Of a stretch of 64,000 nucleotides of DNA, positions 61,360-64,000 are shown piece by piece. The translations under genes and the position numbers were made by a program. The DNA comes from Pseudomonadota bacterium. Its GTDB lineage: Bacteria > Pseudomonadota > Alphaproteobacteria > Sphingomonadales > Sphingomonadaceae. Positions within the stretch are counted from its first letter, which is position 1. Each line of letters opens with the position of its first letter. The DNA lies in NCBI GenBank assembly GCA_020160755.1, contig JAIUPN010000008.1:1-64000 (forward strand), written 5' to 3'. Below the pieces are notes generated by a model. It had not been told where the DNA came from and ran no database searches. It saw nothing but the letters and a program-made list of their open reading frames with translations.

Positions 61360-63960
61360 TTACCCGAGCAGGCTCTTCGACGCCTGCTCGGTTACGTCGC
61401 GCGACAGGCCGGGCTGCGCCAGAATGCGTGCCAGTTCGGCCTTCATCATCGCGGCGCGCGCTTCGTCGAAACGCTTCCAGCGGCCGAGCGGGGGGATCAT
61501 CCTCGCCGCGGTCTGCGGGTTCTTCGGATCGAGCGCGATGACAAGGTCGGCGATCAGCCGGTAACCCGCGCCGTCGGCGCGGTGGAACGCCGCCTGATTG
61601 CCCGTGAGCGCGCCATAGAGCGAGCGCACGCGGTTGGGGTTGGCGAGCGTGAAATCCGCGTGCTGCGCCAGCTCCTTCACCGCATCGGCGGTATCAGGAC
61701 GCAGCGACCATGCCTGCACCTGGAACCATTTGTCGAGCACGAGCGGATTGTCGCGATAGCGCTGATAAAAGATGTCGAGCGCGGCCACGCGTTCGTCGCT
61801 GTCGCCGTGCGCGAGCGTCGCCAGCGCCGCCTGTCGTTCGGTCATGCCGTCGGCGTCGGAGAAGATCCCGAACGCCAGCGCGGGCACATCGCCCGCCCCG
61901 GTCGCCGCGAGATAGGCGAGCGCGACGCCGCGCAGGCGACGGCCGCCTTTTGCGCTCCGCGACAGATCGGTCGCGGGCGGCACGTGCCCGGCAAGGATCG
62001 AACGCCACTCGGCATCGAGCGCGACGCCGATCGCCGCCTGCAATGCAAGCCGCTCGCGGCGGATCGCGTCGGGGTCGACGGTCACCATCTGGTCGCCGAT
62101 AAAGGCTTCGCTCGGCAGCAGCACCGCCTCGGCGACGAACGCGGGGTCGCTGTCACGGCCTGCCAGCGTCTGCGCCACCGCTTCGATCACCGCGCCATTG
62201 TCGGCGATCTTGCCCGAAACCGCCCCGACGAGTGTGTCGAGCATCAGTTGCTGCAACGCTTCATAGCGCGCGAAGGGGTCGTCGTCGTGCGCGGCAAGCC
62301 AGGCCAGCTCGCCCTCCTCGCGCGCGAAATCGACGATCACCGGCGCCGAGAAGCCGCGGTTGATCGAAAGCATCGGCCGGCGGCGATAGCGGCCGAGCGG
62401 CACCGCCATTTCGGCGCCGTCCAGCAGCACGAGCTGCTCGGCCTCTTCGCCGTGGCCGCCGTCAAGATCATAGGCCTTGATGCGCAGCGGGACGAGCATC
62501 GGCGCCTTGTCGGGTTGGCCCGGCGTCGGCGGTACGGTCTGCGTCAGGTGGAGCGTACGCTCGCCCGTCGCCGCGTCGGTATCGATCCGCGCGGTGATAC
62601 GCGGGGTACCCGCCTGACTATACCACAGGCGGAACTGCGTCAGGTCGATGCCCGCGCCGTCCTCGATCGCGCGGACGAAATCCTCGCACGTCGCCGCCTC
62701 GCCATCGTGGCGATCGAAATAAAGGTCGGTGCCTTTGCGAAAACGGTCGGGGCCGACCATCGTCGCCATCATGCGAATAATCTCGGCGCCCTTGTTATAG
62801 ATGGTCGCGGTGTAGAAATTCGAGATTTCCTGAAAACTGTCGGGGCGGATCGGGTGTGCGAGCGGCCCGGCATCTTCCGGAAACTGCGCGGCGCGAAGCA
62901 GGCGGACGTCCTCGATCCGCTTGACCGGAGGCGAGCCCATGTCGGCGGAGAAATTCTGGTCGCGAAAGACGGTGAAACCTTCCTTCAGGCTGAGCTGGAA
63001 CCAGTCGCGGCAGGTGACGCGATTGCCCGACCAGTTGTGGAAATATTCGTGCGCGACGACGCCCTCGACCCCGTCATAATCGACGTCGGTCGCGGTGTCG
63101 GGGTCGGCGAGAATGTAGCGCGTGTTGAAGACGTTGAGCCCCTTATTCTCCATCGCCCCCATGTTGAAATCGCTGACCGCGACAATGTTGAACAGGTCGA
63201 GGTCATATTCGCGGCCATAGACACGCTCGTCCCATGCCATGCTGTCCTTCAGCGCCTGCATCGCATGGCCGGTACGCCCCTCGTCGCCGGCACGGACCCA
63301 GATGCCCAGTTCGATCTCGCGCCCCGACATCGTCGTGAAGCTGTCCTTGTTGGCGACAAGATCACCAGCGACGAGCGCGAACAGATAGGAGGGCTTGGGC
63401 CAGGGGTCTTCCCACAGCGCCCAGTGCGTGCCGCCCGCCCCTTCGCCCTGCTCGACACAATTGCCGTTCGACAGCAGGATCGGGAACTGCCCCTTGTCGC
63501 CTTCCATCCGTACCTTATAGCGGCTCAGCACGTCGGGCCGGTCGGGGTGGAAGGTGATCCGGCGGAAGCCCTCGGCCTCGCACTGGGTGCAGAGCATGTC
63601 GTTCGATGCGTAAAGGCCCATCAACTGCGTGTTCGTCGCCGGGTTGATGACCGTATCGACCTCGACGATCGCTGCGGTCCGCTCGCCGAGGTCTACGACG
63701 AGATCGCTGCCGTCCACGCGCCAGTCGTTCCACACCTCGCCGTCGACGCGCACCGCCGCCGGGGTCAGTCCATCGCCGCGCAGCATCAGCGGCACCGCCG
63801 CATCGGCAGCGCGCACCACCGAGAGCGCCGCGCCAACCTTCGTTTCATCGATACCCAGCGCGAAATCGAGCGCGATGTCGGGAACCTGCCATTCGGGCGG
63901 ACGATAATCGCCGCGATGGATGGTCACGGGAACGGCGGGCGTTGAAGTGGCGTCGGTCAT
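61360..63960 (-). CDS. pepN: Aminopeptidase N (M1 family)
   Basis: An 866-residue zinc metallopeptidase removing N-terminal residues from peptides in the cytoplasm. The zinc motif HEYFHNWSGN with the distal Glu in LSLKEGFTVF, the substrate motif NMGAMENKGLNVFN and the N-terminal CTQCEAEGFRRITFHPDRPD are typical of the proteobacterial PepN subtype with the C-terminal DUF3458 domain. Length matches E. coli PepN (870). The start is the ATG at 63960, 40 nt from the window end. Confidence 0.97.
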   Translation of the reverse strand: MTDATSTPAVPVTIHRGDYRPPEWQVPDIALDFALGIDETKVGAALSVVRAADAAVPLMLRGDGLTPAAVRVDGEVWNDWRVDGSDLVVDLGERTAAIVEVDTVINPATNTQLMGLYASNDMLCTQCEAEGFRRITFHPDRPDVLSRYKVRMEGDKGQFPILLSNGNCVEQGEGAGGTHWALWEDPWPKPSYLFALVAGDLVANKDSFTTMSGREIELGIWVRAGDEGRTGHAMQALKDSMAWDERVYGREYDLDLFNIVAVSDFNMGAMENKGLNVFNTRYILADPDTATDVDYDGVEGVVAHEYFHNWSGNRVTCRDWFQLSLKEGFTVFRDQNFSADMGSPPVKRIEDVRLLRAAQFPEDAGPLAHPIRPDSFQEISNFYTATIYNKGAEIIRMMATMVGPDRFRKGTDLYFDRHDGEAATCEDFVRAIEDGAGIDLTQFRLWYSQAGTPRITARIDTDAATGERTLHLTQTVPPTPGQPDKAPMLVPLRIKAYDLDGGHGEEAEQLVLLDGAEMAVPLGRYRRRPMLSINRGFSAPVIVDFAREEGELAWLAAHDDDPFARYEALQQLMLDTLVGAVSGKIADNGAVIEAVAQTLAGRDSDPAFVAEAVLLPSEAFIGDQMVTVDPDAIRRERLALQAAIGVALDAEWRSILAGHVPPATDLSRSAKGGRRLRGVALAYLAATGAGDVPALAFGIFSDADGMTERQAALATLAHGDSDERVAALDIFYQRYRDNPLVLDKWFQVQAWSLRPDTADAVKELAQHADFTLANPNRVRSLYGALTGNQAAFHRADGAGYRLIADLVIALDPKNPQTAARMIPPLGRWKRFDEARAAMMKAELARILAQPGLSRDVTEQASKSLLG

Positions 63961-64000
63961 GCGATCGATCTAGGCACAGCGCCGCCGACGCGCAATAAGG

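Noticed and set aside
61582..63945. 787-codon forward ORF opposite pepN
   Set aside because: Antisense shadow of pepN, which has full M1 peptidase motifs.

Overview
The window looks like chromosomal DNA of a GC-rich alphaproteobacterium, most likely a sphingomonad of the Sphingopyxis/Sphingomonas type. This is inferred from several things: the serC-serA-hisZ-purA order, the alphaproteobacterial SerC subtype, a class I PHA synthase next to a phasin, a CycM-like anchored cytochrome c, many small exported proteins, and very dense packing with overlapping start and stop codons. No rRNA, tRNA, CRISPR array, prophage or intact insertion sequence was seen. Almost everything is core or housekeeping, apart from the first ~2.4 kb, which holds gene fragments and decayed duplicates.

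Layout. 1-2390: a damaged signal-peptide ORF, a 67-residue ORF, a 117-bp inverted repeat carrying the junction of an unknown gene with a LytTR-regulator gene, the intact LytTR regulator, and a small exported protein followed by a relic of a second copy. 2391-13357: GFA-family protein, AraC regulator with a SnoaL-like protein, purT, polA, a CDP-alcohol phosphatidyltransferase, pheA, two cytochromes c, a LOG-family protein and an extensin-like lipoprotein. 13440-20257: a probable serC leader RNA, serC, serA, hisZ and purA, with two reverse-strand genes between hisZ and purA. 20247-27865: haloalkane dehalogenase-like enzyme, L,D-transpeptidase, flavin reductase, MFS transporter, exported amidase, exported methyltransferase-like protein, DUF2721 membrane protein and alaC. 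27982-31239: phaC, a phasin controlled by two palindromes, and clpS. 31243-41825: HxlR/SDR/kappa-GST cluster, two DMT transporters, DUF3011 protein, murA, exported hydrolase, threonine aldolase and small unknowns. 41867-50589: argG, a WYL regulator with a divergent DUF1579-like gene, a CFA synthase-like enzyme, a sulfite-oxidase-family molybdoenzyme with its haem b partner, and an acyl-CoA synthetase. 50667-56546: lgt-midA-GNAT-pgeF operon, MHS transporter and a Cys/Met-metabolism PLP enzyme. 56543-63960: HAD phosphatase, a four-gene Mla-type lipid ABC transporter, SMR transporter and pepN.

How genes work together. SerC and SerA make serine; HisZ and PurA feed histidine and AMP synthesis. PhaC and the phasin build and coat polyester granules. 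The HxlR gene faces an SDR plus a kappa-GST/DsbA-like enzyme across a perfect operator. The MlaE/F/D/lipoprotein genes form one translationally coupled operon for lipid traffic across the periplasm. The molybdoenzyme and its cytochrome b overlap by 4 nt and should work as one periplasmic redox unit.

I did not find a clear, wholly new multi-gene system. The best leads are the repeat and relic cluster at 1-2390, the palindromic operators (29803-29867, 32363-32379, 38971-38998, 43755-43771), the SDR lacking its catalytic tyrosine, the predicted Tat lipoprotein molybdoenzyme, and the repeated 4-nt stop-to-stop overlaps of convergent genes. All functional calls come from reading motifs; no database search was possible.
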